Shown in pieces: positions 14,882 to 24,764 of a stretch of 50,343 bases of DNA; position 1 is the first letter of the stretch; the number at the start of each line of letters is the position of its first letter. The stretch covers positions 1 to 50,343 of the forward strand of contig DATATB010000176.1 of NCBI GenBank assembly GCA_036268995.1, given 5' to 3'. Under the pieces are notes generated by a model, which saw nothing but the letters and a program-made list of their open reading frames with translations, ran no database searches and was not told the origin of the DNA. Position numbers and translations under genes: made by a program. This DNA comes from DATATB01 sp036268995. GTDB lineage: Bacteria > Planctomycetota > Planctomycetia > Pirellulales > PNKZ01.

Positions 14882-17800
14882 ATGCTGCGTGCGCCGATCT
14901 GGCCCCGCCTGCTTTTTTCCCGCCGTTTTCTCCGCCTCATTCCCCGCCGAGTTCGCGTCATGCCGTGTCTGTCGGTTCGCGCTGCCATTGTTTCTGCCCT
15001 TGCCGTGGTCGTCGGCTTGTTGCTGACGCCTGCCATCAGTCGCGGCGCCCCGCCGAAGCTGTTGGACGACGTCAAATACCCGCCGGAGTTCGAGGCGTCG
15101 ATTTTCGCCGCGCCGCCGCAGGTGAGCTATCCCGTGTTTGTCGCCGCGGCCCCCGATGGAACGGTGTATGTATCGTCCGATAAAAACGGCTCGGTCGAAC
15201 GCAAGCCGAACCGCGGCTCGGTCGTGCGGCTGCGCGATCGCGACGGTGATGGCCGCGCCGACGAGGCCCGGGCGTTTGTCACCAGCGTTGACAGCCCGCG
15301 CGGCCTGGTGTGGGATCACGATCGGATTTATCTGATGCATCCGCCACACCTGTCGGCGTTCATCGATCGCAACGGTGACGGCACGAGCGACGAAGAGCAG
15401 GTGCTGGTCAAGAACATTGCCTTCACGTTCAAGGACCGGCCCGCCGACCACTCCAGCAATGGCGTCACCTTGGGCATCGACGGCTGGCTGTATCTGGCGA
15501 TCGGCGATTTCGGCTTCCTCGATGCCGAGGGGCGCGACGGCCGGCGGCTGCAACTGCGGGGCGGCGGCGTGGTCCGCGTGCGCACCGATGGCTCGGGCCT
15601 CGAACTGTTCTCGCGCGGCACCCGCAACATTCTCGAGGTCGGGCTCGATCCGCTGCTGAACGGCTTTGCCCGCGACAACACCAACGACGGCGGCGGCTGG
15701 GACATTCGGCTGCACCACTTCTCCGGCATGGAGCATCACGGCTATCCGTCGCTGTTTCGGAATTTCGGTGACGAGATTGTCGCTCCGCTGGCCGATTACG
15801 GCGGCGGCTCGGGCTGCGGCGCGTTGTACCTCAGCGAGCCCGGCTTTCCGGCCGGATACAACCACGCCCTGTACACGGCCGACTGGGGCCGGCAGTATGT
15901 CTATCGTCATCATCTGACGCCCGCCGGCGCCACCTTCACGGCCGATCAAACCGAGTTCGTCGGCCTGCCGCGCGTCACGGACCTGGACGTGGATGCCATG
16001 AGCCGGCTGTACTTGGCCAGTTGGAAGGGCTCGACGTTTGGCTATGTCGACGAAAACGTCGGCTACCTGGTCCGGCTCAAGCCCAAAGGCTATCAGCCCG
16101 AGCCCCTGCCGGATTTTGATAAACTATCGGGATCCCAATTGGTCGCGGAGTTGAACTCCGCCAGCCATCGCCGGCGTTTGGCGGCCCAACGAGCTTTACT
16201 GCGGCGCGGCATCGACGACGACACGGCCCAGCAATTGACGGCGCTGGCCGCCGATGGCGGGCGTAGGCTCGAAGCACGCGTGGCGGCGTTGTTCGCGTTG
16301 AAGTTGGGTCGTGGCACGCGAGCAACGGCGGAACTCGTGCGCCTGGCCGAGATGCCGGAGCTGCGCGAGTACGCTCTGCGAGCGCTGACCGATAATCTCG
16401 AAGAACTAGCCGAGGTTCCGTCGGCATTGATCGCACGATCTCTCGGCGACGCGCAGCCGCGCGTTCGTCGCCAGGCCGTGGCTAGCGCCGCCCGCTTGGG
16501 CCGCAGCGAGCTGGCGACGAACCTGGTGCCGCTGCTGGCCGATCCCGATGCGCTGGTCGCGCATACGGCGGTGCAGGCCCTTGTGAGTTTGCGGGCAGCC
16601 GATGTTTGCCTGGCAGTCATCAAGCAACCCGACACACCGGCCGGGCAGCGTGCCGGGGCCTTGCGCGTGTTGTCTGCGCTGCACGAGCCGCGGGTCGTCG
16701 CCACGCTGCTGGACGATTTGCAGCACGAAAAGTCGGCCGATCGCCGTCAGCCGCTCTGGTCGGCCCTGTGCCGGCTGTATTGGCAGGAAGGGCCGTGGAA
16801 GGGCAATAGTTGGGGCACGCGGCCCGACACTTCCGGTCCGTATTACGAATCCGTGGCCTGGTCCGCAACGCCGCGAATTGCCGCGGCCCTCAAGTCGGGC
16901 CTGGCCAGTGCCGAGCCGCACGAGGCGGCTTGGCTGGTGGCCGAGTTGGAACGCCATAAAGTACAGCTCGACGGCAGCCTGGCGACGATCATCGCCATGG
17001 CAGGGCGCGATTCGACCGTGGTGCCGGCCGCCGTGGGTCAATTGTCGCGCACTCCGCGAATTCCGGCCGAGGCTCTGCCGCTGCTGCTGGCCGCGGCCCG
17101 TTCGAGCGAGTCGAGCAACCTGGTGCTGAGTCAAAGCGTGCTCTCGCTGGTGAAGACGAACGATCCGGCCGCGCTCGAAGCGGCGATCGAGGCCGTGGGC
17201 CAACTCGCCCAGCGCCGCGCGCGGAGCGAGTTCGACCAGGCTCGCGATGCGCTGGTGAACTCGCACGCGGTCGAGCAGCACCTGGCATGGCTCGAAGATC
17301 GCGCCGCCTCGCTCGACGGCCCCGCAGCCGTGTGGGCCGATGCCATCTTGCTGGTCGCGAGCGGCCGGGGCTCGCTCTCGCCCGAGACGCGCGAGTCGGT
17401 GGCCAAGACGCTGGAGCAGGGTTGGCAACAGCCGCGCCGCCGGCAGCAGATGATCGAAGCCGTTCGCCTGGCTCGATTCCGCGATTATCGCCAGAAGGTG
17501 CTGGCCGCCTTGGCCGATTCCGACGCAAAGGTGGCAGAAGCCGCGCGGCGCACGGCCAACGAGTTGCGTTTTATTCTGCCGGAGGCGGCCCGCACCAGTG
17601 GCCCGAAAATCGGCTCGCTCGCGACCGACGCGGCCTTGGCCGCAGTCGTGCCGCTCAAGGGGCACGCGGCCGTGGGCGAGGATCTGTTCTCCCGCCTGGG
17701 CTGCGTCAAATGCCACACCGCGCGGGCCGACGAACCGCTGCGGGGACCATTCCTCGGCAATACGGTCAACATTTACAAACGCCGCGAGCTGGCCGAAGCC

Positions 17801-18085
17801 GTGCTGCTGCCCAGCAAGTCGATCGCCCAGGGATTTGCGACCAACCTGTTCGTCTTGGACGATGGCCGCACGCTGATGGGCTTTGTGGTCGAAGAAGCCG
17901 CCGATCGGGTCACGATCCGCGATCTCGAAGGCAAGCAAACCGTGATTCCCATCGCCACGATCGAAGACCGCAGCAAAAACGCGCTCTCGATGATGCCCGA
18001 GGGGCTCGTGAAAGAAATCTCGCTCTACGAGTTTGCCTCGCTACTCGATTACCTTCAGTCGCTCGCCACCAGCGGCAAGCACTGA
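14882..18085 (+). CDS. Large secreted propeller-HEAT-cytochrome c protein (PVC-type membrane-bound dehydrogenase family)
   Basis: 1067 residues. A long basic N-region precedes a signal segment (AAIVSALAVVVGLLLTPAIS); ATG 14960 would give a shorter, classical signal peptide. Residues about 55-400 resemble the PQQ-dependent sugar-dehydrogenase-like beta-propeller with calcium-type loops (DRDGDGRADE, DRNGDGTSDE). About 420-900 is all-alpha HEAT-like repeats. The C-terminus carries one c-type heme site, C941-VK-C944-H945, then a small beta module (DDGRTLMGFVVEE... GKQTVIPIATIEDR). The family is hugely expanded in Planctomycetes and presumed to oxidise sugars or handle glycans outside the inner membrane; substrates are unknown. 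It ends 2 bases from the convergent MFS gene. Confidence 0.85.
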   Translation: MLRAPIWPRLLFSRRFLRLIPRRVRVMPCLSVRAAIVSALAVVVGLLLTPAISRGAPPKLLDDVKYPPEFEASIFAAPPQVSYPVFVAAAPDGTVYVSSDKNGSVERKPNRGSVVRLRDRDGDGRADEARAFVTSVDSPRGLVWDHDRIYLMHPPHLSAFIDRNGDGTSDEEQVLVKNIAFTFKDRPADHSSNGVTLGIDGWLYLAIGDFGFLDAEGRDGRRLQLRGGGVVRVRTDGSGLELFSRGTRNILEVGLDPLLNGFARDNTNDGGGWDIRLHHFSGMEHHGYPSLFRNFGDEIVAPLADYGGGSGCGALYLSEPGFPAGYNHALYTADWGRQYVYRHHLTPAGATFTADQTEFVGLPRVTDLDVDAMSRLYLASWKGSTFGYVDENVGYLVRLKPKGYQPEPLPDFDKLSGSQLVAELNSASHRRRLAAQRALLRRGIDDDTAQQLTALAADGGRRLEARVAALFALKLGRGTRATAELVRLAEMPELREYALRALTDNLEELAEVPSALIARSLGDAQPRVRRQAVASAARLGRSELATNLVPLLADPDALVAHTAVQALVSLRAADVCLAVIKQPDTPAGQRAGALRVLSALHEPRVVATLLDDLQHEKSADRRQPLWSALCRLYWQEGPWKGNSWGTRPDTSGPYYESVAWSATPRIAAALKSGLASAEPHEAAWLVAELERHKVQLDGSLATIIAMAGRDSTVVPAAVGQLSRTPRIPAEALPLLLAAARSSESSNLVLSQSVLSLVKTNDPAALEAAIEAVGQLAQRRARSEFDQARDALVNSHAVEQHLAWLEDRAASLDGPAAVWADAILLVASGRGSLSPETRESVAKTLEQGWQQPRRRQQMIEAVRLARFRDYRQKVLAALADSDAKVAEAARRTANELRFILPEAARTSGPKIGSLATDAALAAVVPLKGHAAVGEDLFSRLGCVKCHTARADEPLRGPFLGNTVNIYKRRELAEAVLLPSKSIAQGFATNLFVLDDGRTLMGFVVEEAADRVTIRDLEGKQTVIPIATIEDRSKNALSMMPEGLVKEISLYEFASLLDYLQSLATSGKH

Positions 18086-18087
18086 AA

Positions 18088-19410
18088 CTAGACCCGAACC
18101 GGCACTGCGACGGCTTGTTCGGCCACGGTCAGCGGGCGGCGGATGAAGCGGCTGAGCAGCACGGTGGCCACCAGCAGCGTGCCGGAGAGATAGAAGGCAT
18201 TGTCGAGGCTGCCGGTGGCGTCCTTGATGTAGCCGGCAAACTGCGGCACGAAAAACGCAATGCCCCAGCCCATGAACACCAGGCCGTATTTCAGCCCGAG
18301 ATTGTTCACGCCGAAAAAGTCGGCGGTCATGGCCGGCATCAGCGATAGTCCGCCGCCGTATTGCCAATAGGCGATTCCGACCACCAGGAACAGCAGCGCG
18401 GGGCTGCCGGAGCGCATGATCGTCGGCGTGGCAAACAGGCACGCGGCCGAAATCGCGCCGTTCAAAAGATACGCGTTGGTGCGGCCCACCTTGTCGGAAT
18501 ATAGTCCGGTGCCGACGCGGCCGGCCGCGTTCACCAGCCCGCCGTAGGAGGCCAGCAGCCAGGCATTGGCCGCCAGGAATCCGCTCGCGGCGGCCGTGGC
18601 GTTGAGCATGGGCGTGGCGTTGGCAATCACCAGCAAGCCCGACTGGGACGAGCCGATGAAGAGCAGCACCAGTGCGTAGAATTGCCACGAGCGGACCATC
18701 TCGGCCGGCGACCAATCGACCGTGCTCATCACCGGTTGCATGCTGGTGGGCGGATTGGCAGCGGCCGGCGGACGGTAATCGGCGCCCGGCGGCGTGAGGA
18801 ACTGAGCGGCGACGAGGATGACCAGTGCGAACATGGTCCCCAAGCCGATAAAGCTGCCCGAGATGCCGTAATGGGCAATCAGGAATTTGGAGAGCGGCGC
18901 GATGTAGATGGCCGCTCCGCCGTATCCGCCCACCACCAGGCCGACGACCAAACCGCGCTGCTGCGGTCCGAACCACTTGAGCGCGGCGGGGGTCGCCGCG
19001 GCATAGCCCAGCCCCATGCCGATGCCGCCCAAGATGCCGAAGCCCAGGATCAGCCCCAGATAGCTCTGCATGACGCCGGCCACGATGCAGCCGATGCCCA
19101 GCAGCAAGCCGCCGAGGCTGGCACCGAGCCGCGGGCCGAGTTTGTCCTGGATGATGCCGCCGGGAATCATGAACAGGGCAAAGGTGAAGCCGCAGATCGC
19201 GTAGGCCCAGGTCGCTTGAGCATCGGTCAGGTAGACCCAGCCCGTATTGGCGCCGCTCATGGGCGAGCCGGCCGGATGCTCGGCGGTGGCGATCAAACTT
19301 CCTTTCCACACACTCCAGGCATACAAAATACCCAGGCACAGGTTGACCACCGTGCCGGCGAAGGTGACCAACCAGGCCCGGCCCGGAACACGCGGTTGGG
19401 AAGAATTCAT
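18088..19410 (-). CDS. MFS transporter, OFA (oxalate/formate antiporter-like) family
   Basis: About 440 residues with roughly 12 hydrophobic segments. Typical OFA features are the start LVTFAGTVVNLCLGILYAWSV, FALFMIPGGIIQDKLGPRLG in loop 2-3, LGGIGMGLGYAAATPAALKW in helices 4-5 and a C-terminal half with GLYSDKVGRTNAYLL. ATG 19410 is chosen for AGGGG six bases upstream and the standard N-terminus; an ATG 60 bases upstream is open but adds an unlikely leader. OFA members exchange small carboxylates; the substrate here cannot be told. Monocistronic, convergent with the heme protein. Confidence 0.85.
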   Translation of the reverse strand: MNSSQPRVPGRAWLVTFAGTVVNLCLGILYAWSVWKGSLIATAEHPAGSPMSGANTGWVYLTDAQATWAYAICGFTFALFMIPGGIIQDKLGPRLGASLGGLLLGIGCIVAGVMQSYLGLILGFGILGGIGMGLGYAAATPAALKWFGPQQRGLVVGLVVGGYGGAAIYIAPLSKFLIAHYGISGSFIGLGTMFALVILVAAQFLTPPGADYRPPAAANPPTSMQPVMSTVDWSPAEMVRSWQFYALVLLFIGSSQSGLLVIANATPMLNATAAASGFLAANAWLLASYGGLVNAAGRVGTGLYSDKVGRTNAYLLNGAISAACLFATPTIMRSGSPALLFLVVGIAYWQYGGGLSLMPAMTADFFGVNNLGLKYGLVFMGWGIAFFVPQFAGYIKDATGSLDNAFYLSGTLLVATVLLSRFIRRPLTVAEQAVAVPVRV

Positions 19411-19573
19411 CGCTGCCCCTTGTTTGGAAGAAAGATGCCGAGGGATTATAACCGGCCGCGTTGGCATCACAACGCAAGCAGCGCCGGGAGCAGCGATCCG
19501 CGGCCGCGATGATGGCTGAATTGGCCGGTCACGTCTGAAGCTTGACGAGCAGTTCGACGTGGTGCGGCGGAGG

Positions 19574-19579
19574 TATAAT
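19574..19579 (+). promoter_or_regulatory. TATAAT -10-like hexamer 6 nt before an ATG
   Basis: Perfect TATAAT, linker TCCCGA, ATG at 19586. No ribosome-binding site fits in the linker. No strong -35 is visible at 16-18 bases. Confidence 0.45.
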
Positions 19580-19585
19580 TCCCGA

Positions 19586-19903
19586 ATGGACGAACTGATT
19601 GGTCGAAACTACGCGTCATTTGACGGCATGCGACAGTGGGAACTGCTGTACGAAGGCATGCTCCTTGTAATCCTCAATACCGGCGTCGAGCGCGGTAATG
19701 ACCACAATTTGGTGGGAATCTCGGCAGACGACATGCGCGTTAAATGGACTCTGGGAGGCGTTCTCGCCAACTCGGGCCAGTATGACGGCGTGGTCAGCGT
19801 CCGGATTGAGGCAGCCCAGGTATGGGTGCATACATGGTCCTGCTTTGCCCGCCGGATTGACTACCGCACCGGTGAGGTGCTGGAAGAGGTTTTCACGAAG
19901 TGA
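19586..19903 (+). CDS. Small soluble hypothetical protein (105 aa)
   Basis: MDELIGRNYASFDGMRQWEL, predicted beta-rich with alternating hydrophobics (LLVILNTGVERGNDHNLVGI, VVSVRIEAAQVWVHTW) and no membrane segment. The TATAAT at 6 bases before ATG and the ATGGACGA start match the small gene at 11711, and the same repeat C follows both, although the proteins are unrelated. No family recognised. Confidence 0.55.
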   Translation: MDELIGRNYASFDGMRQWELLYEGMLLVILNTGVERGNDHNLVGISADDMRVKWTLGGVLANSGQYDGVVSVRIEAAQVWVHTWSCFARRIDYRTGEVLEEVFTK

Positions 19904-19923
19904 AGTCACCGCCGTGTACACAT

Positions 19924-19947
19924 CTTAAGACAGAATCTTCAGACACT
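19924..19947 (+). repeat. Repeat C copy 2 (CTTAAGACAG...AGACACT)
   Basis: 21 of 24 bases match 12085-12108; located 20 bases after the stop of the small gene at 19586. Confidence 0.6.
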
Positions 19948-20056
19948 ACGGCGCTAGGCCGGTGCTCACGCCTCGCGGCCGCAGGCCGTACACTGGCTTG
20001 GCGTCGAAAGATCATCTAATACCTCTCGAATCCTCCATCCGCACAAGGATCATGAC

Positions 20057-20515
20057 ATGCACGCAGGTTCCAATTGGCTTCTCCGCATGCGCAAATGGTT
20101 TCCGCTCCTCTCGGCCGCGCTGCTGCTGGGCATCGCTATCGTGATGACCTCGCCGACCAAGGTCGAGGGACAAACGAGCGAGCAGCGGGTCTTCGAATTG
20201 CGGACCTACATCACGCATCCGGGCCGGCTGGATGCACTTAATCGCCGCTTTCGCGAGCACACCAATCGGATCTTCGCCAAGCACGGCATGACGATCGTCG
20301 GCTTCTGGACGCCGATCGAAGGCCCCGACAAGGACAACACGCTGGTCTATATGCTGGCCTTCCCCAGCCGCGAGGCGGCGGATGCCTCTTGGAATGCGTT
20401 TCGAGCGGATGCTGACTGGAAAGCGGCCAAAGCGGCGTCCGAGCAAGACGGGCCGATCGTCAAGAAAGTGATCTCGGAATTCTTGCAGCCGACGGACTAC
20501 TCGCCGATCAAATAA
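20057..20515 (+). CDS. NIPSNAP family protein, exported
   Basis: 152 residues. AAGGA sits about 9 bases before ATG 20057. N-terminal hydrophobic segment (WFPLLSAALLLGIAIVMTS) acts as a signal peptide or anchor. The NIPSNAP (dimeric alpha/beta-barrel, ferredoxin-like) domain follows: RVFELRTYITHPGRLDALNR, FREHTNRIFAKHGMTIVGFW, LVYMLAFPSREAADASWNAF. These proteins form small alpha-beta dimers; biochemical role in planctomycetes is unknown although exported copies are common. Convergent with the GH78-like gene, 21 bases apart. Confidence 0.9.
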   Translation: MHAGSNWLLRMRKWFPLLSAALLLGIAIVMTSPTKVEGQTSEQRVFELRTYITHPGRLDALNRRFREHTNRIFAKHGMTIVGFWTPIEGPDKDNTLVYMLAFPSREAADASWNAFRADADWKAAKAASEQDGPIVKKVISEFLQPTDYSPIK

Positions 20516-20536
20516 TGCGCTGGGCCATCACCGATC

Positions 20537-23200
20537 TTACGTCAGCGCCAGCCGAAGCTGGGTGACCGCTCCGGGCGGCAGGCGATAGCGCACGTGGCCC
20601 GCAGGCGCCGTGCCGGTTGTGGGTTCGAGCGGCACTTTTTCGTGGCGGTTTAATACCAACTCGCCTTCGCATGCCGGCGGCAGGCGGATGGTCATGTCGC
20701 GCGCACCGAGTTTGCCCACAGCACGAAACTCGATTGGCCCGAGCGGCGTATAGGCCGTTAGCTCAAGCTGCTCGAGGTCCGCGAGTTGCGGCCGGATTTC
20801 GGTCCGTTTGAAACCCGGCGTCAGCGCGCGGATGCCGGCCAGGCCTTCGACGGTGACGTACAGCGGCGCCACGGCGCAGTGGCTCCATTGGCTGCCGCCG
20901 TCGGGCCGCGTGCGCCAGGCCTCCTGCAACGTGTTGTTCAGCCGGACGGAATCCATCGTGGCCCAACGCTCGCGGAAATCTTTCACGATCACATCGGCCC
21001 GGCCACCGGCGGCCAAGGCCCGTAAACGCCAGCCGGCATTGGCCGGATAGGACAATCCCATCTCGCGCGGGCAATCGGCCAGCGCCCGCAGCGCGGCGCT
21101 GGCGGCACCTTGCGGACACTGGTCGAAGAGAATGGCCGTGGCCAGCGAACGGTCGCACAGCCGGATCGTTTTTTCCTCCGCGAGCCACGGCAGGTTGTTG
21201 ACGAACAATCGATGTTCGCGGCTCCAAAACTTTTTCACCGTGGCCGCCTCGAGGCGTTGCCCCAGGCGGACTGCGGAGGCGGCCCGCAGATCGTCGCCAA
21301 AGGCCCGGCACAGCGGCGCCAGGGCGTGCTGCAACATGGCGGCCGTGTAGAGATTGAAGGCGCATTGCTTGTGACGCTGGGTTTCGTGCGGCATGCCGCC
21401 GGATTGCCGGTACGCCTGGTAGTCCATCCAAACACATGGAATGCCCAGATGCTCGACCGGCAACAGGTTGTCGGCGCTGACCAAGCCGCGCAGATAGCCG
21501 GCGAAGCGCAGCAGCCGCGGATAGGGCTCGCGCTCGGCTTCGAGATCGCCCGTGTCGAGATAATGCCGCCAGCAATCGAAGTTGAATTGCACGCCATGAT
21601 CGAGGATCGGGCCGAGATGAAACAAATCCAGTTCGCGCTCGGCGATTCGCGCCAGCCGATCGTAGGCCGGCCAGCAATCGAGAAAATATCCGTCGACGGT
21701 CAGGCCCTGGCTGTAGGTTGTGAGAAAACGCGCGGGCGAACGGGTTTCGCCCAGCACGAGGCGAATCGCGGCCAACTGGTGCCCGCAGTCGCCGCTGTAC
21801 TGCTGACGTTCGCGGCCCATGCCGTCGACAATAATATCCTGGGCACAATTGTCGAGCGTGTTAAGCGACGCGTCGAACAGCTTTTGCAAGGCGGGTTCGC
21901 TGGTACGGATGCGCGGCGTTTGCGGCCAGGGATACACGCGCCGCCGGACGCCGACGTCGCGGATCGTGACTGCCGCGTCGCACGCGTGAATGTGCAGTTG
22001 CAGCCAGCGCAAACTCTCGTAGTCGAAGCACTCGAAGGGGTTGACGCCTTCGCGGCAGATGAAGCGGGTCCAACTGTTGCGACCGGTGTCCAAGAGCGCC
22101 GCCCCGCCGACCGCGTGCCCCTCTTGGACGAGCAGCTCGACGACCGTGCCCGCGGGCGCGTGAATCGTAAAATACGGCCAGCCGACCAGTTGCTCTTCGA
22201 ACTCGAAGGTCAGCGCGGCGCCGAGCCTGGCATCGCACTGGACCCGCCACTCGCGAGGCGCGGACTCCGTCGCGGCCGGACGCCGCAGCACCTCAAAGGC
22301 CTGCGGCGGGCCGCATTCGAAATACTCCTCCGGCGGACGGAGCCAGCGAATCCAGCACGACTCCGCCAGCCGTTTCGCCGGGACGTTCGATTCGTTCAGC
22401 AGCGGGATGCTGCGCGGTCGCAGTTCGCTGTCTGTGGGGCCGCTGCGCACGTCGAGCGCGTAGTCTTTGAACGTGGTCGCCAGCGACGGCTTGTTCGGCG
22501 AGCCGGAAAGCGGCATGGCGGCCAGCCAGTTTTCATCCGGCGTGAAGTCGGGCGTGGTCCAGCCATGCGGATACCGCCGCGCGTCGAACTCCTCTTGCAG
22601 CGCGCGGAGAAACCAGCGTTTGTATTTGCCCGGCGTCCACGCCCGGCAGAGCAGCGTCTGCCAGTGGGCATCCGAAACGATTTTTTCCCGCGTTCCGTCG
22701 GCATGCTCGATTTCCAACCAGAACAGAAAGCCCGGCTTGCCGATCGGCCACGTTCCGTCGCCGTGTCCGTAGAACAAGACCGTGGCGCCGATCGCGTTTT
22801 CGCCGGCTTGCAAAGCGTCGGTCAAATCGAGCGGGTCGGCTTCGGCCCAGCGCGGGTCGCTGGGAGCTGGGCCCCATTGGATGCGCCGGCCGTTCACTTC
22901 CAGGCGGTAGCGGCTATCGGCGGCGATCCAGCCGGCGGCTCGACGCGGCTTCGATGCCATCCGCAACACGCGCCGGAACAAGACAAACGTATTTGCCAGG
23001 CAGCGGCTAGACGGATACCACAGCCACTCGGCCGGCGCCAGATCTGGCAAACGCGGACCCGTCACCTGGCCGGCGGCTAACATGTGGCTTTGGCTGGCCG
23101 TGGCATCCTCGGCACCAGCTGCGGCAATAGCTTGCGGGCCGGCCAGCAGCAACGAGCTGCCACCGGCCGTCGAAGTTTTAATGAAATCGCGGCGATTCAT
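20537..23200 (-). CDS. Tat-exported alpha-L-rhamnosidase-like glycoside hydrolase (GH78-type)
   Basis: 887 residues. MNRRDFIKTSTAGGSSLLLA is a Tat signal with the twin-arginine RRDFIK motif. A beta-sandwich region (residues about 50-400) includes WIAADSRYRLEVNGRRIQWG and an SRYRLEVNG-type carbohydrate-binding fold. The (alpha/alpha)6 catalytic domain has DGMGRERQQYSGD near residues 457-469, corresponding to the family D-x-x-x-R-E-R-x-x-x-x-GD stretch with candidate acid residues. A C-terminal beta-sandwich (LTPGFKRTEIRPQLADL) closes the molecule. It likely removes terminal rhamnose, or a related sugar, from a complex glycan in the periplasm. Family level is well supported; exact specificity is not. 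Confidence 0.85.
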   Translation of the reverse strand: MNRRDFIKTSTAGGSSLLLAGPQAIAAAGAEDATASQSHMLAAGQVTGPRLPDLAPAEWLWYPSSRCLANTFVLFRRVLRMASKPRRAAGWIAADSRYRLEVNGRRIQWGPAPSDPRWAEADPLDLTDALQAGENAIGATVLFYGHGDGTWPIGKPGFLFWLEIEHADGTREKIVSDAHWQTLLCRAWTPGKYKRWFLRALQEEFDARRYPHGWTTPDFTPDENWLAAMPLSGSPNKPSLATTFKDYALDVRSGPTDSELRPRSIPLLNESNVPAKRLAESCWIRWLRPPEEYFECGPPQAFEVLRRPAATESAPREWRVQCDARLGAALTFEFEEQLVGWPYFTIHAPAGTVVELLVQEGHAVGGAALLDTGRNSWTRFICREGVNPFECFDYESLRWLQLHIHACDAAVTIRDVGVRRRVYPWPQTPRIRTSEPALQKLFDASLNTLDNCAQDIIVDGMGRERQQYSGDCGHQLAAIRLVLGETRSPARFLTTYSQGLTVDGYFLDCWPAYDRLARIAERELDLFHLGPILDHGVQFNFDCWRHYLDTGDLEAEREPYPRLLRFAGYLRGLVSADNLLPVEHLGIPCVWMDYQAYRQSGGMPHETQRHKQCAFNLYTAAMLQHALAPLCRAFGDDLRAASAVRLGQRLEAATVKKFWSREHRLFVNNLPWLAEEKTIRLCDRSLATAILFDQCPQGAASAALRALADCPREMGLSYPANAGWRLRALAAGGRADVIVKDFRERWATMDSVRLNNTLQEAWRTRPDGGSQWSHCAVAPLYVTVEGLAGIRALTPGFKRTEIRPQLADLEQLELTAYTPLGPIEFRAVGKLGARDMTIRLPPACEGELVLNRHEKVPLEPTTGTAPAGHVRYRLPPGAVTQLRLALT

Positions 23201-23316
23201 GCCAGCGCGCCCTCAAGGATTCAACGGTCTCGAACACAGAGGCTCACCTTGCGAGGCCATATTAAACCACGAGGAAGCAAACGGGCCGGAGAATGAGAGC
23301 GCGGCCAGATAGGCCC

Positions 23317-23347
23317 GCCCCGCCGGCAGATTTGAAGCCGGCGGGGC
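23317..23347. repeat. Perfect 11-bp-stem inverted repeat
   Basis: gccccgccggc (23317-23327), 9-base loop AGATTTGAA, gccggcggggc (23337-23347). It lies between the PQQ-type propeller gene and the Tat-exported enzyme, both leftward. No T-run, so not a classic terminator. Confidence 0.55.
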
Positions 23348-23467
23348 AACCCTGAGGCGGTGAGGTAGGGGTCGCTTTGCACCGCCCCCAGGAATGGCTT
23401 GGTTACTACAACCAGAGGTGCAAGGCGTGCGCCGAACCAGCAGGCAACGGTCCGGCACTGGGCCGGG

Positions 23468-23487
23468 GGCCGACGCGTAAGTCGGCC
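23468..23487 (-). repeat. Hairpin directly after the propeller gene stop
   Basis: Minus-strand ggccgac, 6-base loop, gtcggcc begins at the base after the TGA of the 23488-24702 gene. Could be a weak terminator or a REP-like unit; no U-run follows. Confidence 0.45.
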
Positions 23488-24702
23488 TCATTTCCGCTCT
23501 TCGATCCGATACAAATGCGTGTCGGTTCGGAGAAAAATCACGCCGTCGACGAATGCCGGCGACGCGAGTGTCCGGCCATCGACCTGGTTGGTCGCCAGTT
23601 CTTGATACGACCGCTGGGGGGCCACGACCGTCGTCTTGCCTTCTTCGTTCAGAAAATAAATCCGCCCGTCGGCAAAAACGGGCGAGGCCGAAAAATTGCC
23701 TCCGATCCGCTCCTGCCAGATCTGCTTGCCGGTCTCGGCTTCGACGCACGTGGCGATGCCCTTGTCATTGACTAGAAAGAGCATGTCGTCGATGGCCACG
23801 GGCGAGGGATTCAGCGGCGCGCCCTTCTTCATCGTCCACACCACGTGCGTGTCGGTCACGTCGCCCTTGCCGCCCAGCCGCACGGCATACAGGCCCGGCG
23901 TGTCGTAGCCCGTGCAGAGAAACACCAGCCCGTGACTGACGACGGGGCGCGGCACTTCAGAGTAGCCGTCGTAGCGGACGTGCCAAATCTCCTTGCCGGT
24001 GAGCGGCTCGTAGCCCATAGCCTGGTTGGCGCCGGTGCTGATCAGCTCGTCGTGCCCCTGGACGTTGACGACGAGCGGCGTGGAATAGGCCATTTTGCCT
24101 TCGCGGCTTTTCTTCCAGCGGATTTTGCCCGTGTGCTTGTCGAGCGCCACGACAAACTGCACGTCCGTGCCGTCGCAACTAATGATCAGCAAGTCGCGAT
24201 ACACGACCGGCGAGCCGGCCGGCCCGTGCCGATGGTTGTATTTCAACTCGTCGTTGCGCCAGATGACGCGGCCGTCGGTGGCCAGGCAGGCCGTGCCGTG
24301 CGCGCCGAAGTGAACGTAGACGCGATCGGCTTCGAGCACGGGCGTGGGCGAGGCGTGGCTGTTCTTGCTGTGGATCTTTCCCGGATCGTCCTTATGAAAC
24401 ACTTCGACGTCGTGGACGATCTTGCCGCTGGTGCGATCCAGGCAGACGGCGCGCAGCGAATGCCCTTCGTCGGCCGCGGTGGTCAACCAGATCTGCTTGC
24501 CCTGCACGACGGGCGACGACCATCCCAAGCCGTCGATGGCCGTTTTCCAGGTGACGTTTTCCGTCTCGCTCCACTTAAGCGGATAGCCCTTGTCAGCCAC
24601 GTGACCCTGTCCGCCCGGGCCGCGAAACTGTGGCCAGTCGGCCGCCGCAAAGATGCAGAAGAACAGCGCCGCGACCAATGCGCGGCCCAGTCGAGAGTTC
24701 AT
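23488..24702 (-). CDS. Secreted PQQ-binding-like beta-propeller protein
   Basis: About 404 residues. ATG 24702 gives a clean signal peptide (NSRLGRALVAALFFCIFAAA); an in-frame ATG 21 bases upstream is possible. The mature start DWPQFRGPGGQG is the classic opening of planctomycete PQQ-like (outer membrane assembly-type) propellers. Repeated blades end in tryptophan-docking motifs such as LDRTSGKIVHDVEV, LDKHTGKIRWKKS, EPLTGKEIWHVRY and EAETGKQIWQERI. Such proteins may bind a cofactor or serve as scaffolds; PQQ dependence is not shown. It lies 62 bases after the giant heme protein on the same strand, so the two are probably one transcript. Confidence 0.88.
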   Translation of the reverse strand: MNSRLGRALVAALFFCIFAAADWPQFRGPGGQGHVADKGYPLKWSETENVTWKTAIDGLGWSSPVVQGKQIWLTTAADEGHSLRAVCLDRTSGKIVHDVEVFHKDDPGKIHSKNSHASPTPVLEADRVYVHFGAHGTACLATDGRVIWRNDELKYNHRHGPAGSPVVYRDLLIISCDGTDVQFVVALDKHTGKIRWKKSREGKMAYSTPLVVNVQGHDELISTGANQAMGYEPLTGKEIWHVRYDGYSEVPRPVVSHGLVFLCTGYDTPGLYAVRLGGKGDVTDTHVVWTMKKGAPLNPSPVAIDDMLFLVNDKGIATCVEAETGKQIWQERIGGNFSASPVFADGRIYFLNEEGKTTVVAPQRSYQELATNQVDGRTLASPAFVDGVIFLRTDTHLYRIEERK

Positions 24703-24764
24703 GCCAGGCTTCACCACATCCATCCTTGCTGATCGCTAATTGATCGTCCGAGTTAGATTCGACC

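Noticed and set aside
12206..15949. Very long leftward open frame opposite glycogen phosphorylase
   Set aside because: It is antisense to two secure genes, with the composition typical of reverse frames in GC-rich coding DNA.
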